Shown in pieces: positions 7,980-14,895 of a stretch of 28,285 nucleotides of DNA (within the stretch, counting starts at the first letter, position 1; every line of letters begins with the position of its first letter). The notes under the pieces are model-generated. The model ran no database searches, was not told the origin of the DNA, and was given only the letters and a program-made list of their open reading frames with translations. The stretch is from a virus, in the IMG/VR virus record IMGVR_UViG_3300023257_000093, positions 1 to 28,285 of that record; one strand, written 5' to 3'. Made by a program: the position numbers and the translations under genes.

Positions 7980-8288
7980 TTAACAGTACCTCAGTTTAAA
8001 TGACACTTCAGCATTAAGTTGACCTTTAATTTCAACCCTTAAACTATCATTAAGTATCCATTTTGTAGGAGCATCTCTAAAATTAACTCCTTCACAATCA
8101 ACAACTCCTAATCTGACAGGAATATAATTTTGTCCTTGAATACTATTAATTGCAAACACTAAAATGTCTGTATCTCCTAAAAATATGTTTACTGCAATTT
8201 GTTTATCTGATAAAATAAGAATTCCTTCTAATTCACCGTTTATTTTTTGGGTAACATAGGTTGCTTTACCAGAACTAACAGTATTCAT
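7980..8288 (-). CDS. Virion-region protein, probably the C-terminal part of a -1 frameshift fusion
   Basis: A 102-residue frame from an ATG at 8288, with beta-rich sequence (ILILSDKQIAVNIFLGDTDILVFAI). This ATG has no ribosome-binding site, unlike most neighbours. The frame stays open upstream to 8384 without any start codon and encodes sensible acidic sequence (KEEIEESIEVKVTETPDEQ), overlapping the lysine-rich end of the gene at 8345-8545. The simplest reading is a single ~188-residue product made by a -1 shift near 8373-8386, or a missing A in the assembly. Function unknown; probably structural. Confidence 0.6.
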   Translation of the reverse strand: MNTVSSGKATYVTQKINGELEGILILSDKQIAVNIFLGDTDILVFAINSIQGQNYIPVRLGVVDCEGVNFRDAPTKWILNDSLRVEIKGQLNAEVSFKLRYC

Positions 8289-8344
8289 ACTAAATGATAC
8301 ATCTTTTATTCTTTCCTCTTGCTCATCAGGAGTTTCAGTAACCT

Positions 8345-8545
8345 TTACTTCAATACTTTCTTCAATTTCTTCTTTTTCGATTTTTTATTCTCCTTCTCTT
8401 TAATATCAGTAGAAATTATTATTTCTTTGATGCCATGCTCAACAATTGGACCTACAACTTTGTCAGGGATAACTCTTTGGACTTTACCACCTACTATATC
8501 CCAATGCTCATCTTTTCTATTTCTCATTATGTCTAGTTTTTTCAT
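8345..8545 (-). CDS. Small basic-tailed protein; N-terminal part of a probable frameshift fusion
   Basis: A 66-residue protein beginning MKKLDIMRNRKDEHWDIV and containing KVQRVIPDKVVGPIVEHGIKEIIIS. It has a strong ribosome-binding site (AAAGGGAGG). The zero-frame end is an abnormal run of lysines (KKSKKKKLKKVLK) encoded by A-rich repeats, while the -1 frame at the same place is open and continues into the 7980-8288 protein. The annotated zero-frame stop may therefore be used only by a fraction of ribosomes, or be an artefact. Unknown function. Confidence 0.6.
   Translation of the reverse strand: MKKLDIMRNRKDEHWDIVGGKVQRVIPDKVVGPIVEHGIKEIIISTDIKEKENKKSKKKKLKKVLK
8369..8387 (-). other. Candidate -1 frameshift site (two A runs)
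   Basis: On the coding (minus) strand, runs of six A (8381-8386) and five A (8373-8377) lie within 14 nt. The heptamer G-AAA-AAG in the zero frame resembles, but is weaker than, the canonical A-AAA-AAG slip site. The TAA that closes the -1 frame (8385-8387) lies immediately upstream, so any shift must occur after it and before the zero-frame stop at 8345. Confidence 0.45.
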
Positions 8546-8863
8546 TTAATTACCTCCCTTTAAATTTATAAATTCTAAATGTTGTCTTTGTCTTCTTGTA
8601 GATGCCCTATTTCCTCTTTTGGTAACTGGTTCATCATCTTCTCCTTCAATATCAGCTCTAGTTCCAAACAATTCATTTTCAGTTCCTTGAGTTAAGGCAT
8701 TATTACCTTTTCCACTTCCAGAATAATCTGACCACCCACCAATCACAACCACATCTTCATTATCTAATGTATCATTACCAGAATTACATTCATGAACAAA
8801 ATCTTCACAATGAGGGTCTACAATATATCGCTGTTGACATCTTGGACAAATCTTAACGACCAT
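8546..8863 (-). CDS. Zinc-ribbon protein of the portal/capsid operon
   Basis: A 105-residue protein with CPRC at residues 6-9 and a second Cys/His cluster (HCEDFVHEC, 18-26), followed by a conserved-looking acidic centre (TLDNEDVVVIGGWSDYSGSG) and a basic tail (RGNRASTRRQRQH). The pattern resembles small zinc-ribbon proteins next to portal genes in uncultivated archaeal and environmental tailed viruses (recollection, not searched). The start overlaps the previous gene's stop by 11 nt. A packaging, capsid-assembly or DNA-binding role is possible. Confidence 0.65.
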   Translation of the reverse strand: MVVKICPRCQQRYIVDPHCEDFVHECNSGNDTLDNEDVVVIGGWSDYSGSGKGNNALTQGTENELFGTRADIEGEDDEPVTKRGNRASTRRQRQHLEFINLKGGN

Positions 8864-9014
8864 TTTTTAACACTTCCTGAAGTTTATTAAATTGTTCTTC
8901 CTTAATTTTTCTATCATATCTAGTTAAACACCCACCACAAATCCATTCATTCCCAAATAATACTAATGCGGGATTAGTACATCCTTCAATTGCGCAAATT
9001 GGTCTGTCTGCCAT
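8853..9014 (-). CDS. Small zinc-finger protein (53 aa)
   Basis: Starts at an ATG 1 nt beyond the portal stop and ends overlapping the next start by 11 nt. The sequence begins MADRPICAIEGCTNPALV and has C7 and C12 followed by CGGC (about residues 32-35), a treble-clef-like four-Cys pattern, then a helical C-terminus (KEEQFNKLQEVLKN). It is too short for most gene finders but fits the operon exactly. Function unknown. Confidence 0.65.
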   Translation of the reverse strand: MADRPICAIEGCTNPALVLFGNEWICGGCLTRYDRKIKEEQFNKLQEVLKNGR

Positions 9015-9015
9015 T

Positions 9016-10959
9016 TTATTTTAATTCAGAAACAGGAACAACCATACATCTACACATAGGGTGTACAGGTATTGCCGGATGGTCATCAATCTCATAAACA
9101 TTTCCATCTAAACTGGCACATATAGGGCATGTCCTAGTCCCAGCAGATGCAACCCATCGGATTTTCTTAACTCCTCCTTCTTTAAAATGATTAATAGCTC
9201 CAGCATTAGCCGTTCTTGTAACCTCTGTCCTTACTAATAATGCCCCTCTTGTTTCTTTACTTCTAACCAAAACTGATTTACCATCCTTTTTAACAATTTG
9301 ACCATCCTCCATCTTTAACAAATCTTTTAAGCCAACTTTAGAATCTACTTTACTTATCATATCATTAATGCTATCACCTTTCTTAAATCCATTCTTTAAA
9401 ATCCCTTTAAATGTGGTTACTTGTGATTCAGTCAATTTACCTGCAGTAGCTTCCAATACAGTTGACGCTTTAATCAATTCAAATGTATCTTCATCAATAA
9501 AAGACTCAATACTTTTTACATATTCTTTATAATTAAATCCTAGCCATTCGTGAATCTGTTTATATTTATTTGTATCCTCTATAACAGTAAGACTTTCTCT
9601 TGTTGGTCGTTTAGCTGGAGCAGGTTTAGCATTTTGTCCAGGAATTAATGGTTGCGGCCTTTCTTGTTCCCTTTTTCTTTCTTCTTCTTTCTGCTTATCT
9701 TCTTCCCCGCTCAATTTTATATATTCATCCTCATCTAATTCAAGTGTTTTAACCAAATCTACCTCTAACAACTTAACTAAACTCATTGATATAGTAGGAG
9801 TCTTCATAATATTTGCTAATCTATCAATCCTCTCATATCTTTCTGCATTTGACGGTCTTCCCCAATTAAATTCTACATGAGCATCAATTTTGTTATAATC
9901 TAAAACTCTTTTGTATATTTTTTGCTCAACAATCTTCTCTATCTCTGCTTGAAAAGAAGTAATTCGTCTCTCAAAGCCATCCATTTGTACTTTAGCAATC
10001 CCTTCATTAACATTTGCTGTTCCCATAAGCACAGATGGTACTTGGAATGTATACATCAGCATTTCTTTATCATATTTCAACACCTCATTAAACTTCTCAC
10101 CAATATTCCCAAAATCTACAGTTTTAATTTCAGTCAAAGCATCTGTTACCCATTCATGCTTATTAGTCAACCAGCTTAAATCTCCTCCCCATTTTGTAAT
10201 AGCGGCGGCAGATGGTTTCAAATATCTTCCACCAACAATTCCTCCTAACTTAATGTGGTATGGACTATTTGCTTTTCTATTCATCAACATATGTAAATCT
10301 TTTTCATTCTGCAACAAATTATTAATTGTGTTTATAGCAGGATACATAATTCCTAGTCCATAAGGCATATCACCAATCTTATTAAATGAAAGATGTGCTA
10401 TCTGGTATGGTTCAAATGAAATTATCTTTTCTTTAGCAAACTTATCAAATCCACCTCTATATTGATTAAAACCTTTGACACTTCCTTTCTTATCTCGCTT
10501 CACATACATATATTTTGAATCTAAAATCTTTAATCCTTTTGGTGGTTCATCTTTTTTTCCGCCAATCTCTAAAAAACCATTTTTTACAAGAGCCTCTTTA
10601 ATCCATCCTCTTAATACTGTATCTATTTCAACATCCTGATTAAATGTTTCAATAATTGCTAATGCTTTTTCATCATCACTACTCACCCAATATCCAGGAC
10701 CCATAATGTAATCAACATACTTATCAACAACACCTGTAGAAAATCCAAAATTCTTATAAAGCCCTTCTGTTATTGCAAAATCAAATGGATGTTCTTCTCC
10801 TAGCTCAACAGGAAACTTAATTGTATTAGATTTGACTTCTCCTTTAAAATTTGGCTTATCAGATGTTGTAGTATCCAATTTGTTAGTAATAACTTGTGCA
10901 TCATACTCAAAAATATCTTCGCTAATCTTTCTCATTCCAAAAAATTCTTTTATTCCCAT
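9016..10959 (-). CDS. Portal protein fused to MuF-type head morphogenesis domain
   Basis: A 647-residue protein. Residues ~1-400 are a portal: the 'NLLQNEKDLHMLMNRKANSPYHIKLGG' helix, the wing/stem segment around 'EKFNEVLKYDKEMLMYTFQVPSVLMGTANVNEG', and 'ERRITSFQAEIEKIVEQ' are typical. A proline- and charge-rich linker (~430-460) leads to a MuF/SPP1-gp7-like domain ending with the Cys/His cluster CPICASLDGNVYEIDDHP...HPMCRCM (~611-640). Such fusions of portal and minor head protein place an injected or processed domain at the vertex. It follows the 40-residue gene with a 1-nt gap and has no ribosome-binding site of its own, so it is probably coupled. Confidence 0.88.
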   Translation of the reverse strand: MGIKEFFGMRKISEDIFEYDAQVITNKLDTTTSDKPNFKGEVKSNTIKFPVELGEEHPFDFAITEGLYKNFGFSTGVVDKYVDYIMGPGYWVSSDDEKALAIIETFNQDVEIDTVLRGWIKEALVKNGFLEIGGKKDEPPKGLKILDSKYMYVKRDKKGSVKGFNQYRGGFDKFAKEKIISFEPYQIAHLSFNKIGDMPYGLGIMYPAINTINNLLQNEKDLHMLMNRKANSPYHIKLGGIVGGRYLKPSAAAITKWGGDLSWLTNKHEWVTDALTEIKTVDFGNIGEKFNEVLKYDKEMLMYTFQVPSVLMGTANVNEGIAKVQMDGFERRITSFQAEIEKIVEQKIYKRVLDYNKIDAHVEFNWGRPSNAERYERIDRLANIMKTPTISMSLVKLLEVDLVKTLELDEDEYIKLSGEEDKQKEEERKREQERPQPLIPGQNAKPAPAKRPTRESLTVIEDTNKYKQIHEWLGFNYKEYVKSIESFIDEDTFELIKASTVLEATAGKLTESQVTTFKGILKNGFKKGDSINDMISKVDSKVGLKDLLKMEDGQIVKKDGKSVLVRSKETRGALLVRTEVTRTANAGAINHFKEGGVKKIRWVASAGTRTCPICASLDGNVYEIDDHPAIPVHPMCRCMVVPVSELK

Positions 10960-10960
10960 T

Positions 10961-11083
10961 TTATTTATTTGGTAACAATCGTTTTACAATGTCATCATAT
11001 GTTTCTCTACTATAAATCCGACAACCATCCAGGAGTAATTTAGTTTCTTCTTTCAATGCAATTTTTGGGTCTTGCTTTACCAT
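10961..11083 (-). CDS. 40-residue VapB/DUF7557-like small protein
   Basis: The sequence starts MVKQDPKIALKEETKLLLDG and ends RETYDDIVKRLLPNK. The 'T..LLD..ri..RETYDDiv.rL' pattern is typical of small archaeal antitoxin-like / ribbon-helix-helix-like proteins (the DUF7557 kind in haloarchaea). It is the first gene after promoter element P2 and immediately precedes the portal gene, so it would be made at the same time as head proteins. Either an autoregulator or a remnant of a DNA-binding protein; no toxin partner is seen. Confidence 0.6.
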   Translation of the reverse strand: MVKQDPKIALKEETKLLLDGCRIYSRETYDDIVKRLLPNK

Positions 11084-11112
11084 TATAATCTAATATAATA
11101 TAATATATTAGC

Positions 11113-11145
11113 ATCTTTATAAAAACATAGAATTAAATTATATAA
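11113..11145 (-). promoter_or_regulatory. Late-type promoter element P2 (portal operon)
   Basis: Minus-strand reading: TTATATAA, T, TTAATTCTATG, TT, TTTATAAAGAT. It shares the full TTAATTCTATG core and both AT boxes with P1 and P3. The TATA box starts 40 nt from the ATG at 11083. It lies in the 69-nt gap downstream of the terminase gene, so portal transcription can start independently of terminase. Confidence 0.75.
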
Positions 11146-11152
11146 AAACGAT

Positions 11153-12520
11153 TTACATTATAAAACTCTCATACTCTTCAGTCTCTTCTTCTTTCAACCA
11201 CAAACAAGCCAATGCCAAAGCGTCTACATAATCGTCATGATACTTATCGCCATCAGGATGATGTATCTTAATCGTCTTATTTGGCATTCTCTCATATCGC
11301 AATTCCATCATCTCCCTTAACAATATCTTATTATCTGGTAATATTAAAGTTGGAGTTTCTATCTTCTCTTTACCAGAATAGGTTACCTTCCTTTTCTGTA
11401 ACCACATCTTCAAATTACTATACATATCCATCTTGCTCACCGTACTAAACCTAATATCCTCAACCTTGTCATAACCAATCTCCATCCCTATCCAATCAGC
11501 CGGTCCTTCTCCTAATCCCGTCTTATCAATATACAACTTCTCCAAATTATACTTTCTATCAATATCTTGCAATAAAACAACAAGTTCCCTTGGTCTATTC
11601 TTATCTAAATAAAATATTTCAATAACACCATACTTCTGCCTCATAGAATCAATCTCCAATACCACACAGACGCTTTTATCTTCCCCCATACCAGCACAAT
11701 CAACACCAGCGACATATCTTTTCTTTGGATGTGGTAAGCCATGGTCACAATCTTTCTGAACACAAAACATAACATCATCCATATCAAAATAACAATCCGT
11801 ATTACTTGTATACTTCCCAAAAATCTCTGCTTGTACATACAAACTGTCTTTACCCCACTCCAAAATGTCTTTCTCAATCTCTTTCTTACCCTCATCAGTA
11901 ATATACGGATTATCCAAATAACAATAATTAAAACTAGCCCAATCTTCATCATTTGCTAAACCTCTTTTCCAGAACTCCCAAACAAAGTTCCTCCTCCAAG
12001 GAGTTGTAGTAATCCACAAAGGAGCACCAGTATCATATATCAAAGGTCTAATAGCATTCATTGCTTCTTCTTTAATAAACTCACCCTCATCTAGAAATAC
12101 TCTATCATATGCCTCACCTCTCAAACTATCCGGATTATCAGCACTACCAAAATCAACAATACACTCACTCTTAAATACAATTTGGGGATGTGGTGATTTA
12201 AGAGTCTTTTCAATATCATCATCCACCTTTGCAATTTGCATCAATTCAATCATTTTCTTAAAAACAATAATTGCTTGCTTATAGGTAGGAGCTATAACAA
12301 TTTGTTTTCGATAAATATTCAGTACAGCTCCTCTAATCAATTCAGCAGCAATCATTTGTGACTTACCAGCTCTTCTTCCACAAACAATCACTTTATTCTT
12401 TTTGGGGTTTAATAGAACTTCCTCTTGTTTCTTATGTGGAATTTGATTAAGATAACCTACTTGAAATCCAACAGGATTCTCAAAGTCTTCCACACTTAAT
12501 TCAATTTGCTCATTTACCAT
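11153..12520 (-). CDS. terL: Terminase large subunit
   Basis: A 455-residue packaging motor. The ATPase has Walker A CGRRAGKS (47-54), Walker B VFLDEGEF (D144, E145) and a coupling-motif-like TTTPW (171-175). The RNase H-like nuclease has its first Asp in AGVDCAGMGEDKS (D274) and a C-terminal acidic motif in DDYVDALALACLW (D433). Length and order are normal. The start overlaps the preceding zinc-protein stop by 7 nt (ATGGTAA). Drives cutting and ATP-powered packaging of DNA through the portal encoded downstream. Confidence 0.95.
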   Translation of the reverse strand: MVNEQIELSVEDFENPVGFQVGYLNQIPHKKQEEVLLNPKKNKVIVCGRRAGKSQMIAAELIRGAVLNIYRKQIVIAPTYKQAIIVFKKMIELMQIAKVDDDIEKTLKSPHPQIVFKSECIVDFGSADNPDSLRGEAYDRVFLDEGEFIKEEAMNAIRPLIYDTGAPLWITTTPWRRNFVWEFWKRGLANDEDWASFNYCYLDNPYITDEGKKEIEKDILEWGKDSLYVQAEIFGKYTSNTDCYFDMDDVMFCVQKDCDHGLPHPKKRYVAGVDCAGMGEDKSVCVVLEIDSMRQKYGVIEIFYLDKNRPRELVVLLQDIDRKYNLEKLYIDKTGLGEGPADWIGMEIGYDKVEDIRFSTVSKMDMYSNLKMWLQKRKVTYSGKEKIETPTLILPDNKILLREMMELRYERMPNKTIKIHHPDGDKYHDDYVDALALACLWLKEEETEEYESFIM

Positions 12521-12642
12521 GTTACTTCATTTAATGTTTTCTTAAACATCTTCCTACATTTCTTACAAAAAAAGAAATCAACAAATTCGTATACGCCATG
12601 GTCATTTATCATTACCTCATATAACTCATGGTCACATTCCAT
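12514..12642 (-). CDS. 42-residue zinc-ribbon protein between HNH and TerL
   Basis: Begins MECDHELYEVMINDHGVYEF and ends in W-stop. C3 and H5 near the N-terminus plus CKKC at 26-29 form a plausible zinc site. It overlaps the HNH stop by 11 nt and the terminase start by 7 nt, so the three are a coupled block. Possibly a packaging accessory; no family recognised. Confidence 0.6.
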   Translation of the reverse strand: MECDHELYEVMINDHGVYEFVDFFFCKKCRKMFKKTLNEVTW

Positions 12643-12883
12643 AATCGTCATAACCATCCATACCATCTTTATTGCCATGTCTCTCTTTATGACAATTAGT
12701 ACACAATGCTACAACATCAATATCCAATTCCTCACTTCCCAAATTATCGTAATTCTCATGGTGTAGTTGTGTGGCTTTGTCTCCACAATCGGCACATACA
12801 CCACCGGCGTCTTCCATTAATTCTTTTCGTCTTTCTCTCCAATCGTCTGACATTAAGTATTCTCTATAGTTATCAATTTTCAT
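12632..12883 (-). CDS. HNH endonuclease, packaging-associated
   Basis: An 83-residue HNH nuclease with structural cysteines CADC (30-33), the catalytic HH (41-42) in QLHHENYDNLG, and CTNCHKERHG (61-70) completing the zinc site and second histidine. Small HNH proteins encoded next to terminase assist genome cleavage by TerL in many phages (cos/pac processing). It overlaps the candidate small terminase gene by 11 nt and is followed by TerL, so the same role is likely here. Confidence 0.88.
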   Translation of the reverse strand: MKIDNYREYLMSDDWRERRKELMEDAGGVCADCGDKATQLHHENYDNLGSEELDIDVVALCTNCHKERHGNKDGMDGYDDYGM

Positions 12884-13286
12884 CTTTTACCACCTCAACT
12901 TCTTTTATTTCTTTAACAGCGAGCTGGTCCCTCTTCCAATTCTTCAATCTCTCAATAACAGCGTCGGCGGTAACATCAATATTAAGATTTACACTCTTTT
13001 GAACTACAGGATATAAATATTGCATAAACTGCAACATTCTATTCTGCATATTATTCAAATCTCTAATGCTTTCAGATTTTAACTTAACTGGATTACCTTT
13101 ATTGAGCTTTTCATCAGTCCTTAAAATCTTTTTAAAAAGTGTCATACACTCTTCTAGCTCTTCAATACATTTTTCTCTAGTCCAGACTCTCTTCCTAGGA
13201 ACTCCCTTAGCCATAGCTCTATACCTATCATCAACCTCTTTCGGTCTACTGCCAAACCCGCGTTTACCAAAATTTTTGTCTCCCAT
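12873..13286 (-). CDS. Candidate small terminase subunit
   Basis: A 137-residue, basic, mostly helical protein. It has an Arg/Lys/Gly-rich N-terminus (GKRGFGSRPKEVDDRYRAMAKGVPRKR), then helices with coiled-coil character (CIEELEECMTLFKKIL; IRDLNNMQNRMLQFMQYLY) and a charged tail. Size, charge, helical content and position immediately upstream of HNH-TerL match small terminases, which bind the packaging site and oligomerise. No recognisable HTH was read with confidence. The nearest ribosome-binding site lies more than 30 nt upstream. Confidence 0.5.
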   Translation of the reverse strand: MGDKNFGKRGFGSRPKEVDDRYRAMAKGVPRKRVWTREKCIEELEECMTLFKKILRTDEKLNKGNPVKLKSESIRDLNNMQNRMLQFMQYLYPVVQKSVNLNIDVTADAVIERLKNWKRDQLAVKEIKEVEVVKDEN

Positions 13287-13318
13287 TGTTGTTAAATTAT
13301 TGTTACATAACTATCTAA

Positions 13319-13795
13319 CTATTCCTCCTTATCCTTAGTTTTCTTTTCAAATCTCTCCTTATAAGCTTCCAAAGGAATGAATACGCTACAACCATGTTGT
13401 CTTTCTGTACAAACATACTTCACAGTATGACCAACCAAAACTCCTGTTCTTGTGTTATTCACGTTCTGAATTTCAATCTCTTCGTCATCTCCTTCAATTG
13501 TGAATCGTTTCTTGTCACCATACTTTTTCAAATCTCCAAATTCAACTTTTGAAATATCAGATTGTCTTACATATCCAAATTTTCTTTGACTTTCTTTCTC
13601 AATTGCTTCCAATCTGTCATTGAAATCTATCTTTGCACATTGTGCATCAAAAGGTTCGTGATTTTTTGTAAACTCATGATTAACTGTTGCTAACTCTTTC
13701 AAAAACATCATATTAAGTGAACTCGCACCTAATTGTTTGTAGTCTTGCATCTCTTCATTCGTTGGAACTCTACTAATTCCAATACTATCTGCCAT
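13319..13795 (-). CDS. Hypothetical protein with C-terminal Cys/His segment
   Basis: A 158-residue protein (starts MADSIGISRVPTNEEMQD) with a strong ribosome-binding site (GAAAGGAGGTAATAATTAAG). The centre is charged and helical (DFNDRLEAIEKESQRKFG), followed by an acidic strand region (RFTIEGDDEEIEIQN) and the segment VKYVCTERQHGCSVFIPLEAY, whose C-x5-C with an intervening His could bind metal or sit in a small beta domain. It opens the packaging block. Unrecognised. Confidence 0.65.
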   Translation of the reverse strand: MADSIGISRVPTNEEMQDYKQLGASSLNMMFLKELATVNHEFTKNHEPFDAQCAKIDFNDRLEAIEKESQRKFGYVRQSDISKVEFGDLKKYGDKKRFTIEGDDEEIEIQNVNNTRTGVLVGHTVKYVCTERQHGCSVFIPLEAYKERFEKKTKDKEE

Positions 13796-13803
13796 CTTAA
13801 TTA

Positions 13804-13890
13804 TTACCTCCTTTCATGTTTGTTAATATATTTATCAGCTTTTTCATTTAAATTGCTTACAACAGTGTCTATGCCTGTGAAACCACACAT
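13804..13890 (-). CDS. Possible 28-residue ORF (weak)
   Basis: From an ATG at 13890 (MCGFTGIDTVVSNLNEKADKY, then basic residues). A TTG four codons earlier would overlap the previous gene's TAG. There is no good ribosome-binding site. It fills the only gap in this part of the operon, but evidence for translation is weak. Confidence 0.25.
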   Translation of the reverse strand: MCGFTGIDTVVSNLNEKADKYINKHERR

Positions 13891-13894
13891 AATA

Positions 13895-14188
13895 CTAGTC
13901 AACCATGCTGGTTTTATTCTCAATAATCTTAACACCTTCAACCAATTGCTTTTTAGTAATTTTGATAATCGTTTCAAGTTCAATAACTTCAGCCTTAAAA
14001 TCTTTATTCTGCTTAACATATCCTCTTTGTTTTTCTAAATAATTACTATATAACATCTTCTCAATCATAAAATCATTATATTCAATCATCAATTTCATAT
14101 GACTCAATTCTTCTTCTCTTCCTACAAGATTGGCTTCAGTAAACTTTCTTTCCTTTTCATCAAATTGTCTAAATTTTTCTTTGCTCAT
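13895..14188 (-). CDS. Coiled-coil protein, unknown
   Basis: A 97-residue, highly charged protein (start MSKEKFRQFDEKERKF), predicted almost wholly helical with heptad-like stretches (LSHMKLMIEYNDFMIEKMLY; FKAEVIELETIIKITKKQL). It has the strong ribosome-binding site AAAAGGAGG, 9 nt upstream. An overlapping frame at 13804-14019 lacks one and is rejected. It lies 4 nt downstream of the ribbon-helix-helix gene. Role unknown. Confidence 0.65.
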   Translation of the reverse strand: MSKEKFRQFDEKERKFTEANLVGREEELSHMKLMIEYNDFMIEKMLYSNYLEKQRGYVKQNKDFKAEVIELETIIKITKKQLVEGVKIIENKTSMVD

Positions 14189-14192
14189 AATT

Positions 14193-14333
14193 TTAACCTC
14201 CTTTTAATTCTTTCTTAAATTTAATATATTCATCTAATCCATTTCTTACAAATTTTGAAAAGTTAAATGACTTTGTTTGGTCTTTCAAAAAATCTTCTTG
14301 GTCTTCTCTTATCTGCAAATTCTTTTGTATCAT
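14193..14333 (-). CDS. Ribbon-helix-helix (CopG/Arc-like) DNA-binding protein
   Basis: A 46-residue protein from the ATG at 14333 (MIQKNLQIREDQEDFLKDQ). A short strand (QKNLQIRE), a first helix (DQEDFLKDQ) and a second helix (NFSKFVRNGLDEYIKF) with the 'fnfSkfvR.gLdeyi' signature are typical RHH dimerising DNA-binding proteins. The longer frame to 14387 would begin inside the promoter and is rejected. The TATA box of P3 starts exactly 29 nt upstream of this ATG, indicating a leaderless transcript. It is a good candidate for a regulator of one of the two promoter families. Confidence 0.75.
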   Translation of the reverse strand: MIQKNLQIREDQEDFLKDQTKSFNFSKFVRNGLDEYIKFKKELKGG

Positions 14334-14351
14334 ATTAATTACAATAAAAGA

Positions 14352-14384
14352 TTCTTTATAAACACATAGAATTAATTTATATAA
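14352..14384 (-). promoter_or_regulatory. Late-type promoter element P3 (RHH gene / packaging operon)
   Basis: Minus-strand reading: TTATATAA, A, TTAATTCTATG, TG, TTTATAAAGAA. It matches P1 and P2 almost base for base. The TATA box starts at 14362, 29 nt from the ATG at 14333. In archaea transcription starts about 25-30 nt downstream of the TATA box, so the start codon is at or near the transcript 5' end. Confidence 0.75.
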
Positions 14385-14409
14385 CAATATAATAATATAA
14401 GACTATAAT

Positions 14410-14614
14410 TATTTAAGTACTTTAAGTAATAAAAAAGTGTATACGTGTATATTTTATTAAATTTATATACAAAGTAATAAAATAGTACTTAATGCCCTTA
14501 ATTCACAAGGTAAAATTTTTTAAAAATATCAAAAAAAGCTAAAAAACTGGAAATTCTTCCATTTTTTTTACCTTATAAAAAAATAAATGAGCTTATTTCT
14601 ACAAGGTAAATCAA
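14410..14614. repeat. AT-rich repeat region, candidate origin/control region
   Basis: The 14385-14766 gap has no gene. It holds a 9-bp inverted repeat (TTAAGTACT at 14413-14421, AGTACTTAA at 14484-14492) enclosing two identical 11-nt direct repeats (AAGTAATAAAA at 14424-14434 and 14472-14482) and a near-palindromic GTATACGTGTATA core. To its right are three copies of an AAGGTAAA-type motif: ACAAGGTAAA at 14505-14514 and 14601-14610, and the inverted TTTACCTTAT at 14567-14576. It separates leftward from rightward transcription units. Iteron-like repeats plus extreme AT content fit an origin, but this is inference. Confidence 0.5.
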
Positions 14615-14689
14615 AAAAAAATAAAATTTTAAATTATATAAAATTTATATAAATTTGCTAAAAACAGCCATAATTAAAATATATTATTA

Positions 14690-14745
14690 TATTTAAATAC
14701 TTATATACTCAAACATATATATTCAAATTTATATATATTTATATA
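14690..14745. promoter_or_regulatory. Divergent early-type promoter pair (C- and C+)
   Basis: Leftward: ATATATGTTTGA (14709-14720 on the minus strand), 11-nt spacer, then TTTAAATA (14690-14697). Rightward: a weaker ATATATATTCAA (14715-14726), 11-nt spacer, TTTATATA (14738-14745), exactly 29 nt before the ATG at 14767. The leftward arm points into the non-coding repeat region, with no start codon until 14333, so it may make a leader or non-coding RNA. Confidence 0.6.
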
Positions 14746-14766
14746 CTAAAATATATTAATATAATC

Positions 14767-14895
14767 ATGGTATACGAAAAAATACAAGAAAAATCACCAA
14801 GACAAAAACACATTGAAAAGTGTGAATTTTGGAGAGGAACTAAAGAAGGAATATGCCCAATATATCCTCAACCACAAAAACAAGATGACAAATAA
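14767..14895 (+). CDS. 42-residue hypothetical, first rightward gene
   Basis: Begins MVYEKIQEKSPRQKHIEKCE and ends with a Pro/Gln/Asp-rich tail. The start is supported by a TATA-type box exactly 29 nt upstream, the same geometry as at 18361, and by a TATAATCATGG start context shared with genes at 15887 and 16066. It overlaps the next gene by 11 nt. Two cysteines (19 and 30) are present but no family is recognised. Confidence 0.55.
   Translation: MVYEKIQEKSPRQKHIEKCEFWRGTKEGICPIYPQPQKQDDK

Noticed and set aside
11641-11952. 103-codon leftward frame inside terL
   Set aside because: Alternative frame within the terminase nuclease region, highly hydrophobic, no start signal.
13804-14019. 71-codon frame overlapping the coiled-coil gene at 13895-14188
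   Set aside because: The overlapping 97-residue frame has a strong ribosome-binding site; only the short 3' remainder (13804-13890) could be separate.
14390-14760. CRISPR array or attachment site in the repeat-rich gap
   Set aside because: Repeats are short, of mixed orientation and irregular spacing, with no cas genes or integrase in the window.
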